A stretch of 64,000 bases of DNA from Lachnospiraceae bacterium (GCA_017469945.1 JAFUFI010000002.1:62001-126000), one strand, 5' to 3'. Positions 24,168-33,587 are shown, numbered from the stretch's first letter. Program-made: numbers and translations. The notes: a model not told the origin generated them from the letters alone.

Positions 24168-25271
24168 TTAGTATGTCGTTCCGATAGTCTGAAGGATGTG
24201 GTTTGCATACTCCGTAAAGGCTGCCCTGTCTCTTTTAAGCTCATCCGTAAGCTCGAAGAAACACTCTTTACTCCTATATTCTCTACGGAAAACAGGCTCG
24301 AAAAGCGTGTCAAACTGGGGCAGATACCTGGACTGTTTTCTTGTGTAGCAGGTAGCAGCCGTAGCCTGTGTGCGATGCTCTTTTTCTACGAAGGAAGAGA
24401 CTGATTTGTGAAGGGCAACATCTTCCTCGGGAAGATAGTAGTAGTCCTTATAATTTGCATAGAAATACTTCATTTCCTCGTTGTAGATAGGGATCCTGAA
24501 AGATCCCTCGTCACCTTCTCCGTGGAAATAGCAGCCGTAAGCGGAGGCACTGACGCTCTTAGGGAGAGTAACGGGAAGCTGCGCAGTAAGAATAAGCTCC
24601 TGACGAATAGCTCCGCTGTAATCCTTTGTGCTTCCGGCAGATGCCTTTTTTACATGAAGGCTGTTGTTGAACAGATCAAAATAGGCGAGCATTGGAAGAA
24701 TACTCAGCATACCCTTAAGATCATCCTCGTTGTGCAAGAGGAGAGTATTGCGGGCAAACTCCGAAGGATCTTTGACGTAGTCATGGTAAACGCCGATAAG
24801 CTCACCACCGCTGAAAGCATCCTCTCTGTCTATGCCAAGATACTTTTCCATAGTCTTTTGCTTGCAGTTTTGAAGGCCTAAAAATACCTTACAGGGAGAG
24901 ATTCTCTTGTAAAGGTCTATGCCGGAGAAGGAGTCAAAGTTTATATCAAGCTCATGCTGCTTGCACTTTTGTACAAGATAGGGCATATCAAACTGGTTTC
25001 CGTTGAAATGCACAAGATATTTGTAATCCTTTGCAAAGTCATAGAAAGCCTTTAAGATATCTACTTCCTGTTCGTAGCTTTCGGCAAGATACTGGACAGT
25101 GCACCATTTTCCGCCTTCGTTGTAAGCGCATCCGATTAAGTACAGATAGGAACTGCGGGCGGTGAAACCGGTAGTTTCTATATCAAGAAAAATAAGCTCG
25201 TCTATGGGAGCAAGTCTCGATATGTCATATTCAATTTCAAATTCCTCAAGAGTTTCTTTGGATATTTTCAT
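24168..25271 (-). CDS. YprB-like RNase H-fold 3'-5' exonuclease domain protein
   Basis: The 367-residue protein contains a ribonuclease-H-like exonuclease fold of the YprB family. Expected acidic motifs appear: LIFLDIETTGF (DxE, near residue 28), VHFNGNQFDMPYLVQK (Asp near residue 100) and LLHNEDDLKGMLSIL (third motif, near residue 205). The C-terminal half is less conserved and has several Tyr/Cys residues. Substrate is unknown; relatives are annotated as nucleases. The frame is open 42 codons further upstream, but the ATG at 25271 has an AAAAGGAA-like site and gives the normal N-terminus MKISKETLEEF. It is one of three minus-strand genes and is divergent from rnfC. Confidence 0.85.
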   Translation of the reverse strand: MKISKETLEEFEIEYDISRLAPIDELIFLDIETTGFTARSSYLYLIGCAYNEGGKWCTVQYLAESYEQEVDILKAFYDFAKDYKYLVHFNGNQFDMPYLVQKCKQHELDINFDSFSGIDLYKRISPCKVFLGLQNCKQKTMEKYLGIDREDAFSGGELIGVYHDYVKDPSEFARNTLLLHNEDDLKGMLSILPMLAYFDLFNNSLHVKKASAGSTKDYSGAIRQELILTAQLPVTLPKSVSASAYGCYFHGEGDEGSFRIPIYNEEMKYFYANYKDYYYLPEEDVALHKSVSSFVEKEHRTQATAATCYTRKQSRYLPQFDTLFEPVFRREYRSKECFFELTDELKRDRAAFTEYANHILQTIGTTY

Positions 25272-25415
25272 ATTTTTTTCCTTTTGAAAAATCTGAGAGA
25301 CTATATATCGTATCATAACATAATTATCTATTAATAGTAGTATTTTTTTGAGAAAAAGTGTAAAATTATCATTAAGAGGTTCTGATTTTCGGACCATTTA
25401 AAAAGGAGACGTAAG

Positions 25416-26735
25416 ATGCCCAGATTTACTTTTTCGGGTGGAGTCCATCCTTTCGAGGGGAAGGAGCTTTCAAAGGACAAGCCCATCACAGATCTAAAGG
25501 CCGGCGAGATTTTGGTCTACCCGGTATCTCAACATATTGGCGCCCCCGCAACTCCAATAGTAAAAGTAGGTGACAGAGTCCTCAGAGGCCAGATGATAGC
25601 AGAGGCCGGAGGATTTGTTTCTGCGCCTGTTTTTTCATCCGTATCGGGCTCAGTCAAGGCAATCGAGCCGAGGCGTGTTGTTACCGGTGATATGGTTAAC
25701 AGCATCATCATCGAAAACGACTTCCTTGATGAAGAAGTTAAATACAATCCCCTTATGGACTGGAACCTTTCTTCAAGGGAAGAGATCCTTGATGCTGTTA
25801 AAAATGCCGGTATCGTAGGAATGGGCGGCGCGGGATTTCCGACCCACGTTAAGCTTTCTCCGAAGGAACCTGACAATATTACATATATCATCGCAAACTG
25901 TGCGGAGTGTGAGCCCTATCTTACCAGCGACTACAGAAGGATGATGGAAGAGCCCGAAAAACTTATCGGAGGTATGAAGATCCTTCTCCGCCTCTTTGAT
26001 AATGCCCACGGTATAATCGCAATCGAAGAGAACAAGCCTGACTGCATTGCTCTTTTAAAGAAGATGACCCATGAAGATAAGCGTATTACGGTTAAGGGCG
26101 TTTATACAAAGTATCCTCAGGGTGCTGAGAGAATGCTGATAAACGCTACCACAGGACGCAAGATCAATTCTACAATGCTTCCTGCGGATGTGGGATGTAT
26201 CGTGGACAACGTAGATACCCTTGTTGCAATCTATAATGCCGTTGTTTACGGAAAGCCTCTTATGGAGAGAATCGTTACCGTTACCGGCGACGCTGTAGCA
26301 GACCCGAGAAACTTTAAGATACCTATCGGTATGAGTTATCAGGAAGTCCTCGATGCAGACGGCGGTTTTAAGGTAACTCCCGAAAAGATCATCTGCGGCG
26401 GACCTATGATGGGATTTGCGATGTTCGGGCTTGACGTTCCTACTACCAAAACATCAACAGCCCTTCTTGCTTTTGAACATGACGAGGTGGCGGCCGCTGA
26501 GCCATCACCCTGCATAAAGTGCGGAAGATGCGTTTCGGTCTGCCCCGGAAGGGTAATGCCCAGCGCCCTGGCGGATTTTGCGGAACACTTCGATATGGAG
26601 AAGTTTGTTGAATACGGCGGAATGGAGTGCTGTGAATGCGGTTGCTGCAGTTTCATCTGCCCTGCAAAGAGACCGCTGACGCAGAGCATCAAATCAATGA
26701 GAAAAATAGAACTTGCCAACAGGCGTAAAAAGTAG
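25416..26735 (+). CDS. rnfC: Rnf complex subunit RnfC
   Basis: RnfC is the peripheral NADH-dehydrogenase-like subunit of the ferredoxin:NAD+ oxidoreductase that pumps Na+ or H+. The 439-residue protein has an N-terminal RnfC barrel-sandwich region, a nucleotide/FMN-binding part (GIVGMGGAGFPTHVKL, ANCAECEPYLTSDY), the SLBB domain, and two [4Fe-4S] motifs near the C-terminus: CIKCGRCVSVCP (about residue 368) and CCECGCCSFICPAKRP (about 407). It lacks the long Ala/Lys tail of gammaproteobacterial RnfC. It is the first gene of rnfCDGEAB with AGGAG before the ATG. Confidence 0.96.
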   Translation: MPRFTFSGGVHPFEGKELSKDKPITDLKAGEILVYPVSQHIGAPATPIVKVGDRVLRGQMIAEAGGFVSAPVFSSVSGSVKAIEPRRVVTGDMVNSIIIENDFLDEEVKYNPLMDWNLSSREEILDAVKNAGIVGMGGAGFPTHVKLSPKEPDNITYIIANCAECEPYLTSDYRRMMEEPEKLIGGMKILLRLFDNAHGIIAIEENKPDCIALLKKMTHEDKRITVKGVYTKYPQGAERMLINATTGRKINSTMLPADVGCIVDNVDTLVAIYNAVVYGKPLMERIVTVTGDAVADPRNFKIPIGMSYQEVLDADGGFKVTPEKIICGGPMMGFAMFGLDVPTTKTSTALLAFEHDEVAAAEPSPCIKCGRCVSVCPGRVMPSALADFAEHFDMEKFVEYGGMECCECGCCSFICPAKRPLTQSIKSMRKIELANRRKK

Positions 26736-26748
26736 GAGGGAGGAGAAT

Positions 26749-27714
26749 ATGGCTGAAGAAACTAAAGTAACAACATACAAAGTATCCTCCAATCCTCACG
26801 TAAGATCGAAGGCTACAACAGGCGGGATAATGCTCCTTGTTATTATCGCGCTGCTCCCCGCAACGGGCTTTGGTATTTACAATTTCGGATTAAGAGCGGT
26901 ATTTGTTATCGCTATAAGCATAGCCTCTGCGGTTTTGTCCGAGTTTTTATTCAATCTTATCCTTAAGAAAAAGCAGACAATAACAGACCTTTCCGCAGTA
27001 GTTACGGGCCTTTTGCTTGCCCTTAATATGCCGGTAAGTATCCCTCTTTGGATGCCGGCTCTCGGCAGCTTCTTTGCGATCATCGTTGTAAAGATGCTTT
27101 TTGGAGGAATCGGACAAAACTTTATGAACCCCGCCCTTGGCGCGAGATGCTTCCTTGTAATCTCGTTCCCTGCGGCTATGACAAACTTTGCAACCGATGC
27201 TTATACCGGAGCAACGCCCCTTGCTCTTTTAAAAGCGGGAGAGAGCGTAAATATCTTTGATATGATCATCGGTAAAACCTCGGGAACCATTGGTGAGACG
27301 TCTCTGATAGCTATCGTTCTCGGCGCATGCTTCCTCATCATTATGGGCGTCATCGACCTTATAATCCCCGGATGCTATATCGTAACATTCGTGCTTTTCC
27401 TTATAATCTTCGGACATCACGGATTTGACCCCGCATTTATCGCGGCGCATTTATCCGGCGGCGGTATTATGCTCGGTGCCTTCTTTATGGCTACGGATTA
27501 TGTTACAAGACCTATTACAAAATGGGGACAGGTTGTTTTCGGAGTATTCCTTGGAATTATGACCGGAATATTCAGAATCTTCGGTCCTTCGGCTGAAGGC
27601 GTATCCTACGCCATCATCTTAGGAAACCTGCTTGTACCTCTTATCGAGAAGTTTACAAGACCTACTCCTTTCGGATATAAGAGATCCGATCTTAAGAAGA
27701 AAGGAGGTAAGTGA
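26749..27714 (+). CDS. rnfD: Rnf complex subunit RnfD
   Basis: RnfD is an integral membrane subunit carrying covalently bound FMN. The 321-residue protein has nine or ten hydrophobic helices, and the FMN-attachment region is visible as DAYTGATPLALLK (Thr of SGAT/TGAT-type motif). RnfD and NqrB are homologous. The ATG at 26749 follows AGGAGGGAGGAG, a strong ribosome site; the frame is open 12 codons upstream into rnfC, which is not used. Confidence 0.95.
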   Translation: MAEETKVTTYKVSSNPHVRSKATTGGIMLLVIIALLPATGFGIYNFGLRAVFVIAISIASAVLSEFLFNLILKKKQTITDLSAVVTGLLLALNMPVSIPLWMPALGSFFAIIVVKMLFGGIGQNFMNPALGARCFLVISFPAAMTNFATDAYTGATPLALLKAGESVNIFDMIIGKTSGTIGETSLIAIVLGACFLIIMGVIDLIIPGCYIVTFVLFLIIFGHHGFDPAFIAAHLSGGGIMLGAFFMATDYVTRPITKWGQVVFGVFLGIMTGIFRIFGPSAEGVSYAIILGNLLVPLIEKFTRPTPFGYKRSDLKKKGGK

Positions 27715-27715
27715 T

Positions 27716-28348
27716 ATGTCTAAAGATATTAAAGTAATGCTTAAAGAAGCCGGAGCAATCCTTGTCATAACACTTATCGCCGGGCTTCTTTTGGGGTTTG
27801 TTTACCAGCTTACCTTAAAGCCCAGACAGTACCAGGAACAGCTTGCAATCAACAAGGCATGCAACGAGGTAATGCCGGAAGGAAAGGAATTCAAAGAAAT
27901 AGAGTTCGGCTTAAGCGCTGAAACGCTTCAAAAGCTTTCAGAAAACGGTATAACCGTTGGCACGGTTTATGAGTCGTATGATGCTTCGGGTGCCTTCTGC
28001 GGATATGTGGTTGAGTCTACATCATCACAGGGTTACAACGGAGATATCGTGCTTTACTTAGGAATAGACCCGTCAGAAAGCCCGGCTCATCTTTTGGGAG
28101 TTTCAATCCTTAAGATTTCGGAGACGCCGGGACTTGGTATGAGAGCGGGAGAGGTGCTTGTACCCCAGTTTAAAGATAAATCGGCTTTATCATTTATCTA
28201 TACTAAAAGCGGAGCTGTTTCCGACAACGAGATCGATGCCATAAGCGGCGCAACTATTACAACAAAAGCTTTTACGGGCGCTGTAAACGGAGCGCTGGAA
28301 GCGGCTGCGGAAATCTACGCAAACGCCGTAGCGGAAGGGAGGTTTTAG
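27716..28348 (+). CDS. rnfG: Rnf complex subunit RnfG
   Basis: RnfG is a single-span membrane protein with a periplasm-facing (here extracellular-facing) domain that binds FMN covalently through Thr. The helix is at residues about 10-32 (AGAILVITLIAGLLLGFVYQ). The flavin-attachment motif SGATITTKAF is near residue 180, preceded by ETPGLGMRAGE, another conserved stretch. The ATG at 27716 has AAGGAGG nine bases upstream; the longer frame from 27632 overlaps rnfD and is rejected. Length 210 is normal. Confidence 0.95.
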   Translation: MSKDIKVMLKEAGAILVITLIAGLLLGFVYQLTLKPRQYQEQLAINKACNEVMPEGKEFKEIEFGLSAETLQKLSENGITVGTVYESYDASGAFCGYVVESTSSQGYNGDIVLYLGIDPSESPAHLLGVSILKISETPGLGMRAGEVLVPQFKDKSALSFIYTKSGAVSDNEIDAISGATITTKAFTGAVNGALEAAAEIYANAVAEGRF

Positions 28349-28351
28349 CAG

Positions 28352-29122
28352 ATGAAAGATAAGAAAATCGCTGAACGCCTCATTAACGGACTTATAAAAG
28401 AAAACCCTACCTTCGTTTTAATGCTCGGCATGTGTCCGACCCTAGCGGTTACGACATCAGCTATGAACGGACTTGGAATGGGCCTTACGACGACTGTGGT
28501 ACTTGCCCTTTCTAACCTTATTATTTCGCTCCTTAGAAAGTTTATTCCAAACAGGGTGCGTATACCTGCATTTATCGTAATCGTTGCATCTTTTGTTACT
28601 ATGGTTCAGCTGCTTTTGGAGGCGTATCTGCCCTCGCTTAATACAGCGCTTGGCGTTTATATTCCCCTTATCGTAGTTAACTGCATCATCCTTGGAAGAG
28701 CCGAAAGCTACGCTTATCACAATCCGCCGATCCCGTCTCTTTTTGACGGACTGGGAATGGGACTCGGATTTTCCATCGCTCTTACCCTGATCGGTGCGGT
28801 ACGAGAGCTTCTTGGAGTAGGTGAGATCTTCGGATTTCATGTGATGCCTGCGGGATATACGCCTATCAATATCTTTGTACTTGCACCCGGAGCGTTTTTT
28901 GTACTCGCCGGCCTTACAGCCCTTCAAAACTTTATTAAGAAGAAGGCTGCCGATAGGGGCAAGGATGTTTCCAAGGTGCAGTCGGGATGCACCGAGGACT
29001 GCGCTTCCTGCGGCGACAAGGGATGCAGTAAGCGCTTTTACGATGCTGATGCACCGAAAGAAAACCCTGTAATAAACGCAGCCGAGAAAAACGTAGAGAA
29101 GGAGGAAACTGAAAATGAATAA
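28352..29122 (+). CDS. rnfE: Rnf complex subunit RnfE with Cys-rich C-terminal tail
   Basis: RnfE is a six-helix membrane subunit that forms an inverted pair with RnfA around a membrane iron-sulfur site. Helices cover residues about 20-195, with the conserved NPTFVLMLGMCPTLAVT (Cys in helix 1) and VPLIVVNCIILGRAE-type block (YIPLIVVNCIILGRAESYA, Cys in helix 4). The protein is 256 residues, longer than common RnfE. The extra tail has four close cysteines (C213, C217, C220, C225; C-x3-C-x2-C-x4-C) and then an acidic end. The stop overlaps rnfA by eight bases. Confidence 0.94.
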   Translation: MKDKKIAERLINGLIKENPTFVLMLGMCPTLAVTTSAMNGLGMGLTTTVVLALSNLIISLLRKFIPNRVRIPAFIVIVASFVTMVQLLLEAYLPSLNTALGVYIPLIVVNCIILGRAESYAYHNPPIPSLFDGLGMGLGFSIALTLIGAVRELLGVGEIFGFHVMPAGYTPINIFVLAPGAFFVLAGLTALQNFIKKKAADRGKDVSKVQSGCTEDCASCGDKGCSKRFYDADAPKENPVINAAEKNVEKEETENE

Positions 29123-29708
29123 TACTTCAACAGTAAGAGACCTCCTCATACTCCTTGTGGGATCATCCCTGGTTTCTAATGTAGTCTTATCTCAGTTTTT
29201 GGGACTCTGTCCCTTCCTCGGAGTATCGAAGAAGATAAAGACTGCAGCCGGAATGGGAGCGGCGGTCATATTTGTCATCACCCTGGCAAGTGCCGTAGCC
29301 GGTGTGATCTACAAGTTCATACTTGTGCCTTTTAACATTACATACCTTCAGACCATCGTATTTATTCTTGTAATAGCTGCGCTTGTTCAGTTTGTTGAGA
29401 TGTTCTTAAAGAAGGCTATTCCGTCTCTTTACGAGGCTCTTGGAGTATACCTTCCCCTTATTACGACAAACTGCGCTGTACTTGGAGTTGCTCTTACAAA
29501 CGTACAGAAAAACTACGGCATCGGAACCGGTGTTGTAAACGGATTTGCAACTGCGGTAGGATTTACGATTGCAATCGTGATCCTTGCGGGTATCCGTGAA
29601 AAGATGGAGTACAATAATATCCCCGAAAGCTTTAAGGGAATGCCATCGGTTCTTTTGACAGCCGGACTTATGGCAATCGCCTTCTGCGGCTTTTCAGGCT
29701 TATTGTAA
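29115..29708 (+). CDS. rnfA: Rnf complex subunit RnfA
   Basis: RnfA is a six-helix membrane protein paired with RnfE. The 197-residue sequence shows LSQFLGLCPFLGVSKK (Cys in helix 1) and YLPLITTNCAVLGVAL (Cys in helix 4), the conserved residues of the intramembrane cluster site. Length is standard (about 190-200). Translational coupling with rnfE is suggested by the overlap. It is followed 13 bases later by rnfB behind AAAGGAGGGG. Confidence 0.96.
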   Translation: MNNTSTVRDLLILLVGSSLVSNVVLSQFLGLCPFLGVSKKIKTAAGMGAAVIFVITLASAVAGVIYKFILVPFNITYLQTIVFILVIAALVQFVEMFLKKAIPSLYEALGVYLPLITTNCAVLGVALTNVQKNYGIGTGVVNGFATAVGFTIAIVILAGIREKMEYNNIPESFKGMPSVLLTAGLMAIAFCGFSGLL

Positions 29709-29720
29709 AGGAGGGGAAAT

Positions 29721-30521
29721 ATGAACTATATCGGAATAATAATAGCCGGCGCCGTAGTAGCTGCTGTAGGAATCTTCGTAGGATTGTTTCTTGGCGTAGC
29801 CGGTATCGTATTTAAAGTTAAGACCAATCCTAAGGAAGAGGAGGTTTTATCCGCTCTTCCCGGAAATAACTGCGGAGGCTGCGGATATCCCGGATGTTCC
29901 GGACTTGCCGCCGCCATAGCCGCGGGCGAGGCTCCGGTTAATGCCTGCCCTGTGGGCGGAGACGCAGTAGGTCAAAAAATAGCTGCAATAATGGGCGTAG
30001 AAGCCGCTTCCAGCGAAAAAATGGTAGCGTATGTAGCCTGCAAGGGCGACTGTGAGAAGGCCGGAACCAATTACGATTACATTGGAGCCAAGGACTGCCG
30101 AATGCTTGAGTTTGTACCCGATGGCGGACCTAAAAAATGCAACAGTGGATGCCTGGGCTTTGGAACCTGCGTAAAGGTTTGTCCTTTTGATGCAATCCAT
30201 GTTGTAAACGGGGTTGCGGTTGTTGATAAGGAAAAGTGTAAGGCCTGCGGAAAGTGCGTAGCCGCCTGCCCTAAAAAACTTATTTCTCTTGTGCCTTACA
30301 AGGCTAAGTACATTGTGGGATGCAGCTCAAAGGACAAGGGACCCGTTACTATGAAGGCCTGCTCGGTAGGCTGTATCGGCTGCGGAATCTGCGCAAAGAA
30401 CTGTCCTAAAGAGGCGATTACCTTAGTGGATAACCACGCGATAATCGACCAGGAAAAGTGCGTAGGCTGCGGAATCTGCGCCGGAAAATGTCCTAAAAAA
30501 ATAATCATTAAGGAAAACTAG
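29721..30521 (+). CDS. rnfB: Rnf complex subunit RnfB, multi-[4Fe-4S] ferredoxin-type protein
   Basis: RnfB is anchored by an N-terminal helix (residues about 4-27) and receives electrons from reduced ferredoxin. The 4Fe-4S (Fe-S domain) motif NNCGGCGYPGCSGLAAAI with a fourth Cys in NACPVGG is near residues 50-80. Then come C-x2-C-type ferredoxin clusters: CLGFGTCVKVCP, CKACGKCVAACP, CIGCGICAKNCP and CVGCGICAGKCP. The number of clusters fits clostridial RnfB. It is the last rnf gene; the next gene starts three bases after its stop. Confidence 0.96.
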   Translation: MNYIGIIIAGAVVAAVGIFVGLFLGVAGIVFKVKTNPKEEEVLSALPGNNCGGCGYPGCSGLAAAIAAGEAPVNACPVGGDAVGQKIAAIMGVEAASSEKMVAYVACKGDCEKAGTNYDYIGAKDCRMLEFVPDGGPKKCNSGCLGFGTCVKVCPFDAIHVVNGVAVVDKEKCKACGKCVAACPKKLISLVPYKAKYIVGCSSKDKGPVTMKACSVGCIGCGICAKNCPKEAITLVDNHAIIDQEKCVGCGICAGKCPKKIIIKEN

Positions 30522-30524
30522 TAT

Positions 30525-31721
30525 ATGAAATTGGGCGGAAACGACAATAGAATATCTCCTCAGATGGGAGCGGTGATTGTCGCTTCCGTCCTTCTTATTT
30601 TTGTTATCGTAGGGATAGCGGTTCTTCCCCAGCTTAAGAATAAAAAACACGACGTCGATTATTCTGCTGCGCTGGGAACGGTTTCAAGCTCTGAGACAAG
30701 TAAGAATCAAAACGCGGCAAATCCTGAAAGCTCCGACTCCGGTGCTGTTATAGGTGAGAAGGAGACTGACTACGGGATCACATCCCCGGAGGAACTTGAC
30801 TTTTGGAATCTGTATCCTGAGGTTCCCGAAAGCGGTAAGACCGAAATAGAAAAAGTACCTGACCTTGCCGGGGCAGGAGATAATAGCGCGGTGGGAAATG
30901 GACTGCTTCTTCCGAGCCAGTCCGGAACTGATGCGGGAACAGACGAGAACGATCCTTCAAAGGACGGAAAGCATACAGCAGTCACCTTGAGGGACGGCTC
31001 TACGGAGTGGGTTACCATATCCCAGTATCTCCCCAAGAATGAATATGATTTTTCAAATCTTGTCTGCAAGGATGATCGAATGGAATACTATCTTGACGGC
31101 AAGAAAATTTCTTATATCGGAATAGACGTTTCAAAGTACCAGGATTATATAGACTTTAACAAAGTTAAAAAAGACGGTATCGCCTTTGTGATGATACGCG
31201 TGGGCCTAAGAGGCTACGGAGACGGGCAGGTAACTCTTGATGATTACTTTTTCGATAATATAAAGAGGGCGACAGATGCCGGGCTTAAAGTAGGCGTTTA
31301 CTTTACTTCACAGGCTGTTAATACCGATGAGGCGGCGGAAGAGGCAAATCTTGTCCTTGAATCCATTGGTGATTATCATATCGATTATCCCATAGCTTTT
31401 GATATGAGATTTGTAAAAGGGGATACGGCGCGGATCGAGTCTCTTTCCGTTAACGAAAAGACAAATATCGCAAAAACTTTTCTTGATATTATAAGTGCCA
31501 AGGGTTATAATGCTTGTATACTCGGAACCAAGGAATGGTTCATTAAAGAGATAGAAATGTCTAAGCTTACTGCTTACGATTTCTGGCTTGAAGAGGAGGC
31601 GGATCTTCCTGATTATCCTTACAAGTTTTCTATGTGGCAGTATAAAAAGAGCGGCACCGTCGACGGCGTATCCGGTGTTGTGAATTTAAATATTTCTTTT
31701 GTGGATTATACCGAAAAATAA
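30525..31721 (+). CDS. Membrane-anchored GH25-like (lysozyme family) protein lacking the catalytic Glu
   Basis: One N-terminal membrane helix (about residues 16-36) is followed by a long low-complexity linker rich in Ser, Gly, Asp and Pro (to about 165) and a GH25 domain (about 197-398). The fold is clear: SYIGIDVSKYQDYIDFNKVK, GIAFVMIRVGLRGYGDGQVT, GLKVGVYFTSQAVNTDEA and FSMWQYKKSGTVDGVSGVVN. Asp201 of GIDVSKYQ and Asp293 are present, but the usual D-x-E of GH25 reads D293-M-R295, so the general acid Glu is replaced by Arg. It may be a binding protein for cell wall rather than a muramidase. It starts three bases after rnfB and so is probably co-transcribed with rnf. Confidence 0.85.
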   Translation: MKLGGNDNRISPQMGAVIVASVLLIFVIVGIAVLPQLKNKKHDVDYSAALGTVSSSETSKNQNAANPESSDSGAVIGEKETDYGITSPEELDFWNLYPEVPESGKTEIEKVPDLAGAGDNSAVGNGLLLPSQSGTDAGTDENDPSKDGKHTAVTLRDGSTEWVTISQYLPKNEYDFSNLVCKDDRMEYYLDGKKISYIGIDVSKYQDYIDFNKVKKDGIAFVMIRVGLRGYGDGQVTLDDYFFDNIKRATDAGLKVGVYFTSQAVNTDEAAEEANLVLESIGDYHIDYPIAFDMRFVKGDTARIESLSVNEKTNIAKTFLDIISAKGYNACILGTKEWFIKEIEMSKLTAYDFWLEEEADLPDYPYKFSMWQYKKSGTVDGVSGVVNLNISFVDYTEK

Positions 31722-31733
31722 AATAAGGCATCT

Positions 31734-31759
31734 TAAGTTTTTTCGTATTTTTTCGATAT
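31734..31759 (+). promoter_or_regulatory. Sigma-28-type promoter before a chemoreceptor gene
   Basis: TAAG at 31734-31737 and TTCGATAT at 31752-31759 are 14 bases apart. Against TAAA-N15-GCCGATAT this is 9 of 12 matches with spacing one short. It is weaker than the sites at 23253 and 61936, but its position before a chemoreceptor fits. The leader of about 90 bases then contains two hairpins: ttacc-gcaa-ggtaa near 31770-31785 and acggtagc / gctaaccgt (31809-31816 with 31834-31842). Confidence 0.5.
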
Positions 31760-31856
31760 AAATATTAATAATATTTACCGCAAGGTAATTTATTATAAAT
31801 ATTTTTTTACGGTAGCAAGAATGGGAACTCGAAGCTAACCGTAGGATAGGAGTAGT

Positions 31857-33527
31857 ATGAAAAAGAAAAGTGGAATCTCTATTTATCTGATGCAAATTCT
31901 CTTTGCACTTATCCCTCTTACTGTCGGAATTATTGTTGTGACAGCCTCAGCTGTACTTCAGCTTGACAGCCAGATGGAAAAGAGCACATTCTCAAGGCTT
32001 GAGACGGCCGCAATAGCGACGGCGAGATACTTCGAGTACGACATTAACGAAGGTATCCTGGCTCAGGATGATACAAGCTTTGAATACTGTGACAGTTTTC
32101 AGAAGTCCGGTGTGGAAGTAACCTTGTTCGTAGAAGATACAAGATATATCACATCCCTTAAAAATGCCGACGGAACGAGAAATATCGGCACTAAGGCCGA
32201 TTCCGGCATTTATCAGACGGTTAAATCCGGAAGCAATGTAGAGAAAAAAGACGTAACCATTGGCGGCAAAAAGTATTACGTTTTCTATATGCCTATTTAT
32301 TCGGAGGATGGCACATTCTACGGAATGAGCTTTTCCGGAGAGCTAATGGAATCCGTTGAAAAAGCGAAGAATCAGGTTGCGCTCAGTTCAATCGTTCTTG
32401 GTGGTGGAGTTTTGATCGTGTTTGCTGTTGTGGCATTTTTGGTTGCAAGACTTGTTGCTAATCCTATCATCGCTCTCCAGAATAACACTGAGGAGCTTGC
32501 AAAGGGTAATCTTAAGGCCGAGCTTCACACCAAGAGCCATGTAAGAGAGATAAGAGCTTTAATCAGTTCATCGGATGATTTAAAGAACGCTCTTACAAAC
32601 GCTGTGGGAACTGTTAAAACTTCAGCCGGTGAGCTAAGCGGAGCAGTTATAGACGTTGATTCAAAGACTACAAACAATGTAGAGAGTATCAACCAGATAA
32701 ACGAGGCGGTAAACGAAGTAGCCCAGACATCCCAGACTGTTGCTGAGTCGGCACAGAATATGTCTGAAAAGGCTATAGAACTCGGAGACAATATCGAGAG
32801 ACTTAACGAAAGCGTTGAGATCCTTAAGAATGCTTCCGACGAGATAATGGTAGCAAACAACGAAGCTACCGAGTATATGGATACCGTACTTAAGTCGAGC
32901 AACGAATCCGTTAACGCCGTTACCGAGATCAGTGACAAGATCAGCGCTACAAATGACGCTGTAAAAGATATCTCCGAATCTGTTCAGATGATCGATGATA
33001 TCGCAAGCCAGACCCAGCTCCTTTCACTTAACGCTTCCATCGAGGCGGCAAGAGCGGGAGAGGCCGGAAGAGGATTTGCAGTCGTTGCCGAGAGTATCAA
33101 GCAGCTTGCTGAAAGCAGCTCAGAAAATGCGGCAAAGATCAATGATATTGTTAAGAAGGTTACGGATATCTCCAATGAGACCGTACAGGTTGCCGAAAAG
33201 GTTAGAGGAATCATCGAAAGCGAGAGAGAGTATATTACCGAGACTCAGGGTAAGTTCACTATCCTCTCCGGAGCTGTAGACCAGAGCGTAGCCGGAATCT
33301 CAGCTATTTCAGAGATGACTGCGGAGCTTGACTCTATTAAGACCGAGCTTACCAATTCAACTACCGATCTCGGCGCAGTATCCGAGGAGCTTGGCGCCAG
33401 CGCCCAGGAAGTATCCGCAAGCTGCTCAACCGTAGCGGAGGCTTGCACCGATACCCAGGCCCGTACCGAAGAGATGAGAGCTATAGACGAGCACCTTGTA
33501 GAGGCTGTATCTTTCTTCGATCTGTAA
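31857..33527 (+). CDS. Methyl-accepting chemotaxis protein
   Basis: The 556-residue receptor has a first membrane helix (about residues 9-33), an extracellular sensor of about 140 residues (Cache-like: [32 protein letters not shown]), a second helix (about 178-200), a HAMP linker (about 200-255) and a long cytoplasmic helical hairpin. The hairpin tip that binds CheA/CheW reads [19 protein letters not shown] then [16 protein letters not shown]. The ligand is unknown. The start follows AGGATAGGAG. It stands alone between the rnf unit and a terminator. Confidence 0.95.
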   Translation: MKKKSGISIYLMQILFALIPLTVGIIVVTASAVLQLDSQMEKSTFSRLETAAIATARYFEYDINEGILAQDDTSFEYCDSFQKSGVEVTLFVEDTRYITSLKNADGTRNIGTKADSGIYQTVKSGSNVEKKDVTIGGKKYYVFYMPIYSEDGTFYGMSFSGELMESVEKAKNQVALSSIVLGGGVLIVFAVVAFLVARLVANPIIALQNNTEELAKGNLKAELHTKSHVREIRALISSSDDLKNALTNAVGTVKTSAGELSGAVIDVDSKTTNNVESINQINEAVNEVAQTSQTVAESAQNMSEKAIELGDNIERLNESVEILKNASDEIMVANNEATEYMDTVLKSSNESVNAVTEISDKISATNDAVKDISESVQMIDDIASQTQLLSLNASIEAARAGEAGRGFAVVAESIKQLAESSSENAAKINDIVKKVTDISNETVQVAEKVRGIIESEREYITETQGKFTILSGAVDQSVAGISAISEMTAELDSIKTELTNSTTDLGAVSEELGASAQEVSASCSTVAEACTDTQARTEEMRAIDEHLVEAVSFFDL

Positions 33528-33556
33528 GATTAGAAAAACAAATATACATAAAAACT

Positions 33557-33587
33557 GATCCCCGCATTTATATGCGGGGATCTTTGC
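33557..33587 (+). terminator. Terminator between convergent genes
   Basis: A perfect 11-pair stem (gatccccgcat / atgcggggatc) with a four-base loop is followed by only three T residues on this strand. On the opposite strand it is followed by cagttttta, so it could also stop transcripts of the minus-strand gene ending at 33644. It is probably bidirectional. Confidence 0.8.

Noticed and set aside
24408-24881. Plus-strand frame of 157 codons opposite the YprB-like gene
   Set aside because: Shadow of a gene with clear exonuclease motifs on the other strand; no family features.
31760-31856. Possible cyclic-di-GMP or other riboswitch before the chemoreceptor
   Set aside because: A gcaa tetraloop hairpin and another stem are visible, but the conserved core of known c-di-GMP riboswitches was not found.
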